NCBI RefSeq assembly: GCF_000717915.1
Contig: NZ_JOCX01000005.1
Span: 223,182 to 287,181 of the forward strand
Direction: 5' to 3'
Length of the DNA stretch: 64,000 nucleotides
Source of the DNA: Streptomyces sp. NRRL S-244
GTDB lineage: Bacteria > Actinomycetota > Actinomycetes > Streptomycetales > Streptomycetaceae
Part shown: positions 44,922-53,586 of the stretch, piece by piece
Position numbering within the stretch: position 1 is the stretch's first letter
Layout of the letters: every line of letters begins with the position of its first letter
Notes under the pieces: generated by a model
The model's input: only the letters and a program-made list of their open reading frames with translations
Database searches by the model: none
Told to the model about the DNA's origin: nothing
Made by a program: the position numbers and the translations under genes

Positions 44922-46016
44922 TCATTTCTGCGCGACCGCCCGGCGCACGCTGAAGTCCCGCGCCTGCACGTACCGTGCCTTGGCGTCCGCCGAGTACGTC
45001 CACGGCGTCGCCCCGACGTACCCGTCGACGGCGCGGAACTGCTCCACGGCCTGCGTCCACCGGTCCTGCCAGTACAGGTTCCACGCCAGCATGTGCCGGA
45101 CCCGGGCCACCCGCCGGTCGGCCGGGTCCGCCGCCGCCACGTCCGCGAGCGCCGCGTCCGTCGCCGCCACGATCTCCGGCCGCTTGTAGTAGACGCTCGG
45201 GTCGAGCTCCGGCTCCGACATCTCGTACTCCAGGTACGCGTACAACGGCAGCAGCGACAGCAGCTCGCCCGGAGCGCCCGACGCCGCCGCCTGCCGCGCG
45301 AAGGCCTCCGCCTCCTCGTGCGAGCCGCGCCACTTGCGGCACCAGTACTGCAGCGCGCCCGTGTGCGCCGCCAGCACCTTCGGGCCGCGCCCCACGATCT
45401 CCGCCCACAGCTGCCCGTACCGCTCGTGCGAGTACCCCAGCGCCATGGCGACCGGCTGCTCCAGCATGTACGGCACCGGGTCCGCCGGGTCGGCGAGCCG
45501 CTGGGCCTCGTGCATGGCCTCCTGCGAGGCGGCGATCAGCCGGTGGAAGTTGCGGAACTGCTCCTGCGTCGTGCGGTCCGCGGTCAGCGAGCCACGCACG
45601 TTCCACGCCACCAGCACCGACGCGTCCGCGTGCACCGCCGCCGCCGTCGGGTCCTGCGGCCGCGCCGCGCGCCAGGCCAGCAGCCAGGCGTCTTCCTCGG
45701 CGGCCAGCTCGGCCAGTTCCCGTACGCGCCGGATCCGCTCGTCCCAGTCCTGCCCGGCCGCGTCCGCCCAGGCCGCGCCGGCCTGCCAGTCGCCCGCCCG
45801 TACGGCGTCCAGGGCGGCCGTGTCGGCGGGCGCGGGCGGGCAGCCGTGGTCGGCATCGAGCCGCTCGGGCGGTACGAAGCCCAGCGCGACCGCGGCCAGG
45901 CCGTCGGCCCGGCTCGCCCGGCGGCGCATCCCGGCGCCGCCGCCGCCCTTGCGGGCGCGCAGCATCTTGTACGCGCCGCTGATCAGCAGGATCCCGAGGA
46001 TGATCAGGCCGAGCAT
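44922..46016 (-). CDS. Membrane-anchored helical-repeat protein, copy 1
   Basis: A 364-residue protein with an N-terminal membrane helix (LGLIILGILLISGAYKML) and a basic turn (RARKGGGG), then a long all-helical region resembling TPR-type repeats. It is paralogous to the protein encoded at 47804-48910: both share VPY(M/V)...ALGYS, GALQYWC/AALHYWC, KW(R/H)GS and IDGYVGA(T/L)PW in the same order. The ATG overlaps the M48 protease stop (ATGA), so it is translationally coupled to the protease. Topology suggests a cytoplasmic repeat domain tied to the membrane, possibly an adaptor for the protease. No enzymatic motif. Confidence 0.8.
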   Translation of the reverse strand: MLGLIILGILLISGAYKMLRARKGGGGAGMRRRASRADGLAAVALGFVPPERLDADHGCPPAPADTAALDAVRAGDWQAGAAWADAAGQDWDERIRRVRELAELAAEEDAWLLAWRAARPQDPTAAAVHADASVLVAWNVRGSLTADRTTQEQFRNFHRLIAASQEAMHEAQRLADPADPVPYMLEQPVAMALGYSHERYGQLWAEIVGRGPKVLAAHTGALQYWCRKWRGSHEEAEAFARQAAASGAPGELLSLLPLYAYLEYEMSEPELDPSVYYKRPEIVAATDAALADVAAADPADRRVARVRHMLAWNLYWQDRWTQAVEQFRAVDGYVGATPWTYSADAKARYVQARDFSVRRAVAQK

Positions 46017-47611
46017 CAGACAAGCACCAGCTTTCGCAGGGGTTCGGTGTCGGGCTGGTCGGCGACGAGGGCGTCCAGGGCGGGCTCCAGCTGCTCCTCG
46101 AAGCCGTCGGTCGCGAACCGCAGGGCGGCCGAGTCGGACCAGGACAGCTGCCAGCGGGCGGCGCCGCGGGCCGTGAGCTCGGCGGTGACCAGCCGGCTCA
46201 GGGCTCCCCGCAGGGCGGGCCGGGTGAACTCGCGGGCGGCGCGGCCGGTGGCGGCCGCCGCCTCCTCGGACTTCGGGAAGCGGTCGGCGATCCGCCAGCG
46301 CAGCGCCGGGTCGGCGTCGATCGCGTCCAGCAGGGCCGCCAGCCCCGGGGCCGTGCCCTCGGCGGCGATGGCCTCGCGGATCTCCTGCGCGCCGTTGCCG
46401 ACGTAGCGGGTCATGCTCTCGTGGACGAGGTCCGCCCAGTCCATGCGCGTCAGCGCGAGCGCCTCCGGGGTCAGGACCGCCTGCTCGAGCGCGGCCAGCG
46501 CCGCCTCCGGGGAGGCGAGGAGCTCCAGCGCCGGGCGGGCCGCCTGCGCGCCGCGGCCGTCGTCGGGCAGCGCCTCGATGCGGGCCACGCGCTCGGCGAG
46601 CGCGGGGTGCGAGTCGTATGGGGAGGTGGGCTCGGTGGACAGCTCCCGGCGCAGCCCCTCCAGCTCCTGCGACCGGGCGTCCAGCAGCTGCCGGAAGCCG
46701 CCGAAGACCTGGCCGGGGCGCGGCAGCAGGCCCGCGCCGACGCCGAGGGTGGCGTACGAGTCCATGTAGAACTCGTGCGCGGGGCCGATGGCGTTGAGCT
46801 CGCGCAGCGCGGAGGCGGCGGAGTCGCGGCCGGCGACGCGGACCGAGGCGAGGTCGGCGGCGAGCTCCTGGCGGCGGCTGCCGGAGAGGGTGGCCCGCAT
46901 GTAGAAGTGGGCGTACCCCGTGTAGATCTTCGCCATGGCCCGGTACATCGCGCCCTGGCCCGTGGTGTCGACGTCCTTGGCCTTCTTGCCCTTGGCCAGT
47001 CGCTTCTCGGCGGCCTTCTCCTGCCGGGCGCGCTCGCCGGCGACCTTGGCGTCGGCGCGCTCGTGGAAGTGCCGGATGGTGCGGATCAGCTGGGCGCGGC
47101 CGCGGGCGATCAGCGGGGTGAGGCGGGTGTCGAGGTTGGCGTAGTGGCCCATCTCGTGGGCGAGCACGGCACGCAGCTGCATCTCGTCCAGGCCCGTCAT
47201 CAGGGGCAGGCCGAGGTAGAGGCGGCGGGTGCCGGACAGCAGGCCCAGCAGCCGGGCGTCCTCGCTGACGGCCGCGTTGACCTCGTCGATCAGCAGGATC
47301 TCGTCGGGGGCGCGGGTGCCGACCTGGTCGGCGATGTCGCGGACCGTCTGCCACAGGACGGGTTCCTGCCGCTCGGTGACGGGGACGCCGTGCGGCGGGT
47401 CGCCCTTGGGGGTGCGGAGCATGAACATGCCGCGCACGATCGGGACCGCGAGGACCACCGAGACGATGAGGATCTTGAACGCGACGCCGCCGTGCAGCCG
47501 GGTGACGGTGGCCCAGTCGGCGGCCGCGAGCACGGCCAGCAGGATGAAACCGAGCAGGTAGAAGCCTGCGAGCAGGACGAGGGCGCGCAGCGCGCGCAGT
47601 GAAGCGCCCAT
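46016..47611 (-). CDS. M48-family membrane zinc metalloprotease
   Basis: A 531-residue membrane peptidase. Two N-terminal hydrophobic helices (about 10-30 and 45-65) precede the zinc site HEMGH (His152, Glu153, His156), with the third ligand in ELAADLASV about 90 residues on. The C-terminal ~250 residues are helical and partly repetitive. ATG 47611 was chosen because a GGGGGA site lies just upstream; a GTG at 47629 would place that site inside the gene. HtpX/Ste24-type relatives degrade misfolded membrane proteins. It sits between two paralogous membrane-anchored proteins, suggesting a three-gene functional unit. Confidence 0.9.
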   Translation of the reverse strand: MGASLRALRALVLLAGFYLLGFILLAVLAAADWATVTRLHGGVAFKILIVSVVLAVPIVRGMFMLRTPKGDPPHGVPVTERQEPVLWQTVRDIADQVGTRAPDEILLIDEVNAAVSEDARLLGLLSGTRRLYLGLPLMTGLDEMQLRAVLAHEMGHYANLDTRLTPLIARGRAQLIRTIRHFHERADAKVAGERARQEKAAEKRLAKGKKAKDVDTTGQGAMYRAMAKIYTGYAHFYMRATLSGSRRQELAADLASVRVAGRDSAASALRELNAIGPAHEFYMDSYATLGVGAGLLPRPGQVFGGFRQLLDARSQELEGLRRELSTEPTSPYDSHPALAERVARIEALPDDGRGAQAARPALELLASPEAALAALEQAVLTPEALALTRMDWADLVHESMTRYVGNGAQEIREAIAAEGTAPGLAALLDAIDADPALRWRIADRFPKSEEAAAATGRAAREFTRPALRGALSRLVTAELTARGAARWQLSWSDSAALRFATDGFEEQLEPALDALVADQPDTEPLRKLVLV

Positions 47612-47803
47612 ATGGACAGATCCCCCCACGGGATGAAGTGGTGCAGGTGCACGTGCAGTTGCTGCGGGCGGGCGCAGGGCTGCCGCTCCGGGCGGTCATG
47701 CCGGGACGCCGTACGGCCCGCAGGCCTTTACGGCAACCTTATGTGGCGGATTTCCGCAGGTGGAAGCCAGGGGGGAGAGCCCCCACCCGCGGACCGCGCC
47801 GGA

Positions 47804-48910
47804 TCAGTGGGGCAGGGTCGCCGGGGAGCCGCCGTTGGCCTCGTAGCCGGCGACCGCGAGGGCGCGGAACACCGCGTACTGGGCCGCCGGGTCCGCGGAG
47901 GCCGACCACGGGAGGGCGCCGACGTAGCCGTCGATGTGGCGGACCTGCTCCATCGCCTCCGCCCAGCGCTCCATCGGCACCAGGAACGACAGCAGCATGT
48001 GCCGTACGTGCGCCAGCATCGGGTCGTCCTGGCGGGCGGTGTGCACCGCGTACAGCGCGCCCTCCACGGCCCGGGTCACCACCGAGCCCTGCCAGAAGTT
48101 CGTCAGGACGACGTCCGGCACGTGCTCGTACACCGCGAACAGCGGCAGCGCCGCCAGCAGCGAGCCCCGCGGGGCGCGGGCGGCCGCCGCGTGCGCGAAG
48201 GCGTCCGCCTTCTCCCGCGAGCCGTGCCACTTCTCGCACCAGTAGTGCAGCGCCGCCAGGTGCGCGCCCATGTGCGCCGGCGCCACGTCGATGACCTTCG
48301 CCCAGAGCGCGTCGAACTCCGCCTCCGAGTACCCCAGTGCCCGCGCCACCGCCAGCTCCGTGACGTACGGGACCGGGTCGCCCGGCGCCAGCAGCGCCGC
48401 CTTGCGGCACGCCTCCCGGGCCTCCTCCAGGATGATCCGGTGGTCCGTGGAGCCCACGCCGCCCGAATGCCGCCACGCCTGCTGCACCAGCAGCTCCGCG
48501 TGCACCTGCGCGCCGCCCGCGTCCTTCTCCGCCTCCAGCCGCCACGCCTTCAGCCAGCGCGCGCCGACCCCGGGCTCCGCGACCAGCTCCAGCGCCGCCG
48601 CCCCGCCGAAGGCCTGGACCCGCTGCCAGCGCAGCTCGCCCTCCTTCGGGGTCCCGGCCAGCAGCTGGGACGCCGCCTGCCACTGCCCGCTGCGCTGCAC
48701 GGCCTCCAGGGCGTCCATCAGGTCCTCGTCGGGACCCGGGACCCGGATGTCCAGGCGCTCCTGGCGGGCGAAACCGTAGTTCTCGGGGTCGGCCGCGTCC
48801 GGGCTGCCCGGCGCGACCAGGCGCAGGTTGCCACCCCGCCTGCGCCGTATGTACGGGCTGAAGGCGGCCACGAGCAGGCCGAGCGCGATCAGGAACCACA
48901 GAATCTCCAT
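47804..48910 (-). CDS. Membrane-anchored helical-repeat protein, copy 2
   Basis: A 368-residue paralogue of the protein at 44922-46016. The N-terminal helix EILWFLIALGLLVAAFSPYI is followed by a basic RRRRGG turn and a predicted helical repeat region. Shared blocks with copy 1 are ALGYS, HYWCEKWHGS and IDGYVGALPWSASAD. Copy 2 lacks copy 1's AGAGM linker and has a different C-terminal tail (GGSPATLPH). It lies upstream of the M48 protease on the same strand with about 190 bases between, enough for a separate promoter. Function unknown; no catalytic motif seen. Confidence 0.8.
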   Translation of the reverse strand: MEILWFLIALGLLVAAFSPYIRRRRGGNLRLVAPGSPDAADPENYGFARQERLDIRVPGPDEDLMDALEAVQRSGQWQAASQLLAGTPKEGELRWQRVQAFGGAAALELVAEPGVGARWLKAWRLEAEKDAGGAQVHAELLVQQAWRHSGGVGSTDHRIILEEAREACRKAALLAPGDPVPYVTELAVARALGYSEAEFDALWAKVIDVAPAHMGAHLAALHYWCEKWHGSREKADAFAHAAAARAPRGSLLAALPLFAVYEHVPDVVLTNFWQGSVVTRAVEGALYAVHTARQDDPMLAHVRHMLLSFLVPMERWAEAMEQVRHIDGYVGALPWSASADPAAQYAVFRALAVAGYEANGGSPATLPH

Positions 48911-48992
48911 GCCCCCCAGCGAACCAGACGCACCCGCGCGAAGGCCAATGCCCCACCCCGCCGTCCGGCCCGGCACCCCATAAGCTCTGCCC

Positions 48993-50150
48993 ATGAGCGA
49001 CGACAGCCACGAGCACCAGAGCTTCGAGACCCGCGCGATCCACGCGGGCAACACGGCGGACCCGCAGACCGGCGCGGTCGTGCCCCCGATCTACCAGGTG
49101 TCCACGTACAAGCAGGACGGCGTCGGCGGGCTCCGCGGCGGCTACGAGTACAGCCGCAGCGGCAACCCGACCCGGACCGCGCTGGAGGAGAACCTCGCGG
49201 CGCTGGAGGGCGGGGCCCGCGGCCTGGCCTTCGCCTCCGGCCTCGCCGCCGAGGACTGCCTGCTGCGCACGCTGCTCTCCCCGGGCGACCACGTGGTCAT
49301 CCCGAACGACGCCTACGGCGGCACCTTCCGCCTCTTCGCGAAGGTCGTCTCCCGCTGGGGCGTGGAGTGGTCGGTGGCCGACACCTCCGACGCGGCGTCC
49401 GTACGGGCCGCCCTGACCCCGAAGACCAAGGTCATCTGGGTCGAGACCCCCTCCAACCCGCTGCTCGGCATCACCGACATCGCCGTCGTCGCCGACATCG
49501 CGCGGTCGGCCGGCGCCAAGCTGGTCGTGGACAACACCTTCGCCTCGCCCTACCTCCAGCAGCCCCTCGCGCTCGGCGCGGACGTGGTCGTGCACTCGCT
49601 GACCAAGTACATGGGCGGCCACTCCGACGTGGTCGGCGGCGCGCTGGTGGCCGCGGACGCGGCGCTGGGCGAGGAACTGGCGTACCACCAGAACGCGATG
49701 GGCGCCGTGGCCGGCCCCTTCGACTCCTGGGTCGTGCTGCGCGGCATCAAGACCCTCGCGGTGCGCATGGACCGGCACGCGGAGAACGCCGAGAAGATCG
49801 TGGAGGTGCTGAAGCGCCACCCGAAGGTCTCCAAGGTCCTCTACCCGGGCCTGGCCGAGCACCCGGGCCACGAGATCGCCGCCAAGCAGATGCGCAACTT
49901 CGGCGGAATGATCTCCTTCCAGGTCGTCGGCGGCGAGGAGGAGGCCGTCGCGGTCTGCGGGCGCACCAAGATCTTCACCCTGGCCGAGTCCCTCGGCGGC
50001 GTCGAGTCCCTCATCGAGCACCCGGGCCGCATGACCCACGCCTCGGTGGCCGGTTCGGCCCTGGAGGTCCCGGCGGACCTGATCCGCGTCTCGGTGGGCA
50101 TCGAGAACGCAGACGACCTGATCGCGGACCTGACCCAGGCCCTCGGCTAG
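48993..50150 (+). CDS. metB: Cystathionine gamma-synthase
   Basis: A 385-residue PLP enzyme of the Cys/Met metabolism family, joining an activated homoserine with cysteine to give cystathionine for methionine synthesis. Seen: FETRAIHAGN, YSRSGNPTR, the PLP-stacking region with DDAYGGT-like residues (NDAYGGTFRLF), WVETPSNPLLGI, and PLP-binding Lys205 in HSLTKYMGGHSD. SLGGVESLIEHP and THASV form the C-terminal domain. Some close relatives act as cystathionine gamma-lyase; gamma-synthase is the usual call for this actinobacterial type. It is a single gene divergent from the copy-2 repeat protein. Confidence 0.92.
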   Translation: MSDDSHEHQSFETRAIHAGNTADPQTGAVVPPIYQVSTYKQDGVGGLRGGYEYSRSGNPTRTALEENLAALEGGARGLAFASGLAAEDCLLRTLLSPGDHVVIPNDAYGGTFRLFAKVVSRWGVEWSVADTSDAASVRAALTPKTKVIWVETPSNPLLGITDIAVVADIARSAGAKLVVDNTFASPYLQQPLALGADVVVHSLTKYMGGHSDVVGGALVAADAALGEELAYHQNAMGAVAGPFDSWVVLRGIKTLAVRMDRHAENAEKIVEVLKRHPKVSKVLYPGLAEHPGHEIAAKQMRNFGGMISFQVVGGEEEAVAVCGRTKIFTLAESLGGVESLIEHPGRMTHASVAGSALEVPADLIRVSVGIENADDLIADLTQALG

Positions 50151-50184
50151 TCGTTTCCGTACGACGAGGGCCGCCGGGCGGTGG

Positions 50185-50436
50185 CTACCAGCCCTCCAGG
50201 GGCGGGGAGACACCGCTCGGCGGCACCTCCCACGGGCGGGTCAGCGAGGCCCACACCGCGAAGGCCACCGCCGCCGCGGCGAGCAGCGTCCAGCCGACCC
50301 GGCGCAGCGCCCGCCGGCGGCGCAGCAGCCGGCCCCCGCGGGCCGCGGCGCTCGCCGCCAGCCCGGCCGGGACCACCGGTCGGGGCCCCTCCAGCAGCCG
50401 CCTGACCTGGTCCTCCTTGCGGTCGGGGGTGCTCAT
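50185..50436 (-). CDS. Small membrane protein, possible partner of the sigma-like protein
   Basis: An 83-residue protein. The N-terminal half is cytoplasmic and basic (RKEDQVRRLLEG, RGGRLLRRRRALRR), followed by one membrane helix (about 47-64, VGWTLLAAAAVAFAVWA) and a short Pro-rich outer tail. The ATG overlaps the stop of the degenerate sigma-like gene (ATGA), so both are translated together. A short cytoplasmic segment plus one membrane helix next to a sigma-like gene resembles small anti-sigma or membrane-tether proteins, but no zinc-binding HxxxC motif is present. Role unknown. Confidence 0.7.
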   Translation of the reverse strand: MSTPDRKEDQVRRLLEGPRPVVPAGLAASAAARGGRLLRRRRALRRVGWTLLAAAAVAFAVWASLTRPWEVPPSGVSPPLEGW

Positions 50437-50870
50437 GCCGCCTCCCGCGAGCGCACGGCGGCCACGGCCCGGGTGCACAGCGCCCGCACCCGCTCGACCG
50501 GCAGCCCCAGCTGGGCGGCCGTGACCTCCTCGGCGACGCCCTCGTACACGCGCAGCACCAGTACGAGCCGCTCCAGCGGGCCGAGCGGCGCGAGGACCCC
50601 CGTACCGCCGTGGTGGCGCCAGCCGGTGCGGGCGAAGGCGGCGCACAGCTCCTGGCGGGTGAAGTCGTACGGGTCGTCGCCGCGCACCCGGCGCCACTGC
50701 GCGTACGTACGGGCCAGCGCGCCCGCGAGCAGCCGGCGGGCGGCGGCGGGATCGGTCTGCGGCTCGGCGGTCAGCAGGACGGCGACATGCAGGAGCCGCC
50801 CCGCCGCACCTGCGACGAAGGCCTCGAACTCCGCGTAGGTGCCCGGCCCGTGGTCGTCCACAGGCCACAT
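50433..50870 (-). CDS. Degenerate sigma-70-like (SigE-family) protein
   Basis: A 145-residue protein following the plan of short SigE-family ECF sigma factors. The region-2-like part (about 14-75) reads FEAFVAGAAGRLLHVAVLLT... and ALARTYAQWRRVRGDDP, and a region-4-like part (about 95-140) has LERLVLVLRVYEGVAEEVTAAQLGLPVERVRALCTRAVAAVRS. Compared with SigQ in this window the -10 recognition helix and the YLRRTM-type stretch are weak or missing, and the region-4 turn is altered (GLPVERV where SigQ has GISVGTV). It may be a sigma-derived regulator without promoter recognition. Translationally coupled to a small membrane protein. Confidence 0.72.
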   Translation of the reverse strand: MWPVDDHGPGTYAEFEAFVAGAAGRLLHVAVLLTAEPQTDPAAARRLLAGALARTYAQWRRVRGDDPYDFTRQELCAAFARTGWRHHGGTGVLAPLGPLERLVLVLRVYEGVAEEVTAAQLGLPVERVRALCTRAVAAVRSREAA

Positions 50871-50931
50871 AGTGCGGGCAGCGGGACCACCCGGCCAAGA
50901 GGTCGGACGGACTCCGGATCGAGCCGGCCGA

Positions 50932-51453
50932 TCAGGAGGCGGGGCCCGCCTCCGACACGGCGCCCATCAGCTCCGACAGCGAACCGTTGAACCGGGTCAG
51001 CAGCACGGTGAACGACTCGCGCTCCTGCTCGGACCAGTCGTCCGTCACCCGGGCCATCAGCTCGCGCCGCGAGGAGCGGACCTCCTCCAGCCGCGCGAGC
51101 CCGCGCGGGGAGAGCGCGAGGACCACGGCCCGGCCGTCCTCGGGGTGCGAGGTGCGCTTGACCAGGCCGCTGTCGACGAGCGGCGCGACCTGGCGGGTGA
51201 CGGTGGAGGAGTCGATGCCCATGCCGCCGGCGAGCGCCTTGACGCCCATCGGGCCTTCCAGGTCGAGCCGGTTCAGCAGCAGGTACGCGGCGCGGTCCAT
51301 CGAGTTGCGGGCTTGGCCGACCCCGCCCAGGCGGGTCTGCTCGGCGCGCCGGGCGAAGACGGCCACCTGGTGCTGGAGCGCGTCGAGGAGCCCGGCTTCG
51401 GCGGACGCCTCGGCCGCCGTGGGCAGGTCGGAATTGGCCGGGTTGGAGGGCAT
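50932..51453 (-). CDS. MarR-family transcriptional regulator
   Basis: A 173-residue winged-helix regulator. The dimerisation helices (LLDALQHQVAVFARR at the N-terminus and the C-terminal ESFTVLLTRFNGSL) bracket a DNA-binding core (GVKALAGGMGIDSSTVTRQVAPLVDSGLVKRTSHPEDGR), with the wing carrying the usual DGRA motif. ATG 51453 is the natural start of the family-like N-terminus. It is divergent from ilvA across about 300 bases and may control itself or a neighbour. MarR proteins typically sense phenolic or oxidative signals; the ligand is unknown. Confidence 0.88.
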   Translation of the reverse strand: MPSNPANSDLPTAAEASAEAGLLDALQHQVAVFARRAEQTRLGGVGQARNSMDRAAYLLLNRLDLEGPMGVKALAGGMGIDSSTVTRQVAPLVDSGLVKRTSHPEDGRAVVLALSPRGLARLEEVRSSRRELMARVTDDWSEQERESFTVLLTRFNGSLSELMGAVSEAGPAS

Positions 51454-51751
51454 GGCCGTGAGCTCTCTTCGCGTGGGTCCGACAAGGTTGGGGGACACAG
51501 TACGCGGCCGTGGGGCGGCCCGTACGCCTCGTACGAGAACTGATACGGGCAGTACGGACCGAGGCCGCGAGCCCGTCCCGGATGGCCTGATTTCGCCCCC
51601 TGTGGGCCCCGGATCCCTGCCCCGGCGCCGGTCGCCCCGGGCCTGTGCCCGGTCCGGAAGGCCCACTCCGCTGCCCGGCTCCGCTGCCTGCTTCCGCTGC
51701 CCCGTCCCGCCGCCCGGAGCCGTGATCCCCGGGGGCTGCGAGACTGGCGGC
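51454..51751. other. Divergent region between marR-type gene and ilvA
   Basis: About 300 bases. The half next to the regulator has several GTACG elements, including CCCGTA and TACGGG in inverted order, which could be MarR sites. The half next to ilvA is a C/G-rich run of CCCGG blocks. No gene was recognised. Confidence 0.5.
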
Positions 51752-52987
51752 ATGAACTACCGCGTGCCCGTGCCCGTTCCGCAGGTCATCCTCGACGACG
51801 TCCGGGGGGCCCAGAAGATGCTCTCCGGCGTCGCCCGGGTCACGCCGATGGAAGGCAGCCGGCACCTCACCGCCCTCACCGGCTCCCCGGTCCACTTCAA
51901 GTGCGAGAACCTCCAGCGGACCGGCTCCTTCAAGCTGCGCGGCGCGTACGTGCGCATCGCCGGCCTGCGCCCCGAGCAGCGGGCCGCCGGCGTCGTCGCG
52001 GCCAGCGCCGGCAACCACGCCCAGGGCGTGGCCCTGGCCTCCTCCCTCCTCGGCGTCCGCTCGACGGTGTTCATGCCGGTCGGGGCGCCGCTGCCGAAGG
52101 TGGCGGCGACGCGGGAGTACGGGGCCGAGGTGCGCATGCACGGGCAGGTCGTCGACGAGACCCTGGCGGCGGCCGAGGAGTACGCGGACCGCACCGGGGC
52201 GGTGTTCATCCACCCGTTCGACCACCGCGACATCATCGCGGGCCAGGGCACGGTCGGCCTGGAGATCCTGGAGCAGTGCCCGGAGGTGCGGACGATCCTC
52301 GTCGGCATCGGGGGCGGCGGCCTCGCGGCGGGCATCGCGGTCGCCGTGAAGGCGCTGCGGCCGGACGTGAAGGTGATCGGAGTCCAGGCGGAGGGCGCGG
52401 CCGCCTACCCGCCCTCGCTGCGGGTCGGGCACCCGGTCTCGATCGACAACCCGGTCACGATGGCCGACGGCATCAAGGTCGGCCGCCCCGGCGACATCCC
52501 CTTCCACATCATCGGGGACCTCCTCGACGGCGTCCGCACCGTCTCCGAGGACGCCCTCTCCAGCGCCCTGCTGCTCTGCCTGGAGCGCGCCAAGCTCGTC
52601 GTCGAGCCGGCCGGGTGCAGCCCCGTGGCCGCCCTGCTGAGCCGGCCCGAGCTGTACGGGGGCGGCGGCCCGGTGGTGGCGGTCCTGTCCGGGGGCAACA
52701 TCGACCCGCTGCTGCTCCAGCGGATCCTGCGGCACGGCATGGCGGCGGCCGGCCGCTACCTCTCGCTGCGGCTGCGCGTGGCGGACCGGCCGGGGGCGCT
52801 GGCCGGGCTCCTGGCGGTGCTGTCGACGGTGGACGCGAACGTGCTGGACGTGAGCCACGTACGGACCGACCCGCGGCTGGGGCTCACGGAGGTGGAGGTG
52901 GAGCTGCACCTGGAAACCAAGGGCCAGGAGCACTGCGCCGAGGTCGCGCGCTCGCTCCACGCCGCCGGATACACGGTGATGAGTTAG
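51752..52987 (+). CDS. ilvA: Threonine ammonia-lyase
   Basis: A 411-residue PLP enzyme deaminating L-threonine to 2-oxobutanoate, a precursor for isoleucine and for propionyl-CoA. PLP-binding Lys61 lies in RTGSFKLRGAY; ASAGNHAQGVA, the glycine loop VGIGGGGLAAGI and VLSGGNIDP complete the fold II site. A single ACT-like regulatory domain occupies about 335-411 (LSLRLRVADRPGALAGLLAVLS). The length and single ACT-like domain fit the shorter type rather than the two-ACT E. coli IlvA. ATG 51752 is the only reasonable start. Divergent from the MarR gene; a lipoprotein gene follows 93 bases after the stop. Confidence 0.93.
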   Translation: MNYRVPVPVPQVILDDVRGAQKMLSGVARVTPMEGSRHLTALTGSPVHFKCENLQRTGSFKLRGAYVRIAGLRPEQRAAGVVAASAGNHAQGVALASSLLGVRSTVFMPVGAPLPKVAATREYGAEVRMHGQVVDETLAAAEEYADRTGAVFIHPFDHRDIIAGQGTVGLEILEQCPEVRTILVGIGGGGLAAGIAVAVKALRPDVKVIGVQAEGAAAYPPSLRVGHPVSIDNPVTMADGIKVGRPGDIPFHIIGDLLDGVRTVSEDALSSALLLCLERAKLVVEPAGCSPVAALLSRPELYGGGGPVVAVLSGGNIDPLLLQRILRHGMAAAGRYLSLRLRVADRPGALAGLLAVLSTVDANVLDVSHVRTDPRLGLTEVEVELHLETKGQEHCAEVARSLHAAGYTVMS

Positions 52988-53039
52988 CTCTTGTCCCCTT
53001 CGCCGGTGACACAGGGGTGCGGAATCCGGCCGTTTGTGT

Positions 53040-53076
53040 GAGACTCCCGGCCACGTTCACATGGGGTGGGAGTCTC
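53040..53076 (+). promoter_or_regulatory. Hairpin covering the ribosome site of the next gene
   Basis: Perfect 9-bp inverted repeat, GAGACTCCC (53040-53048) and GGGAGTCTC (53068-53076). The 3' arm includes GGGAG, the ribosome site for GTG 53080, so folding would hide it. Confidence 0.65.
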
Positions 53077-53079
53077 TCG

Positions 53080-53586
53080 GTGCACATTCGCGTCAGACCG
53101 CAAACGGCGGCAGTCATCTCTCTGGCCGCCTCGGCCGTCCTCGCCCTCGCGGGCTGCTCGTCCTCCGACGGATCCGGTGCGGCGGCGCCGAAGCCCGCGG
53201 CGGCCGCGTCCCAGTCGGCCAAGCCCTCCGCGAAGGCCACCGGGGCGCCGCTCGGCCGCGACGCCGTGGACGACGAGGTCAAGTCCTCGCTGCGCGCGGC
53301 GGGTCTGGACCCCGAGAAGGGGAAGGGCTCGGGCGACGCGAACACGACGAAGAACGCGAGCGTGGTCGACTGGACCGCGGTCACGACCACGCAGCAGGCG
53401 GAGTGGGCCCTGCCGCGGCTCGGCGAGCAACTCAAGCACCTCGGCTGGCGGGAGACGGCGCCGCAGAGCTACGAGAAGACGGACTGGGTGCTGCTGATCG
53501 GCAGCACGAAGCAGTCGAGCACGGTGAACCTGAAATCGAGCGAGAGCCTGCTCACCGTGAACGTCACCTACCTCGGCGCGGGTTGA
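53080..53586 (+). CDS. Small lipoprotein of unknown function
   Basis: A 168-residue lipoprotein from GTG 53080. The N-terminus VHIRVRPQTAAV and the lipobox LALAGC predict lipidation and export. A Ser/Ala/Pro/Lys-rich linker (about 30-55) leads to a folded part (about 60-168) with a WTAVTTTQQAEWALPRLGEQL helix and a final beta region. A tandem repeat array begins at its stop codon. The GGGAG ribosome site lies inside a 9-bp hairpin that also begins before the gene. No family recognised; possibly an ilvA-neighbourhood conserved lipoprotein in Streptomyces. Confidence 0.8.
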   Translation: MHIRVRPQTAAVISLAASAVLALAGCSSSDGSGAAAPKPAAAASQSAKPSAKATGAPLGRDAVDDEVKSSLRAAGLDPEKGKGSGDANTTKNASVVDWTAVTTTQQAEWALPRLGEQLKHLGWRETAPQSYEKTDWVLLIGSTKQSSTVNLKSSESLLTVNVTYLGAG

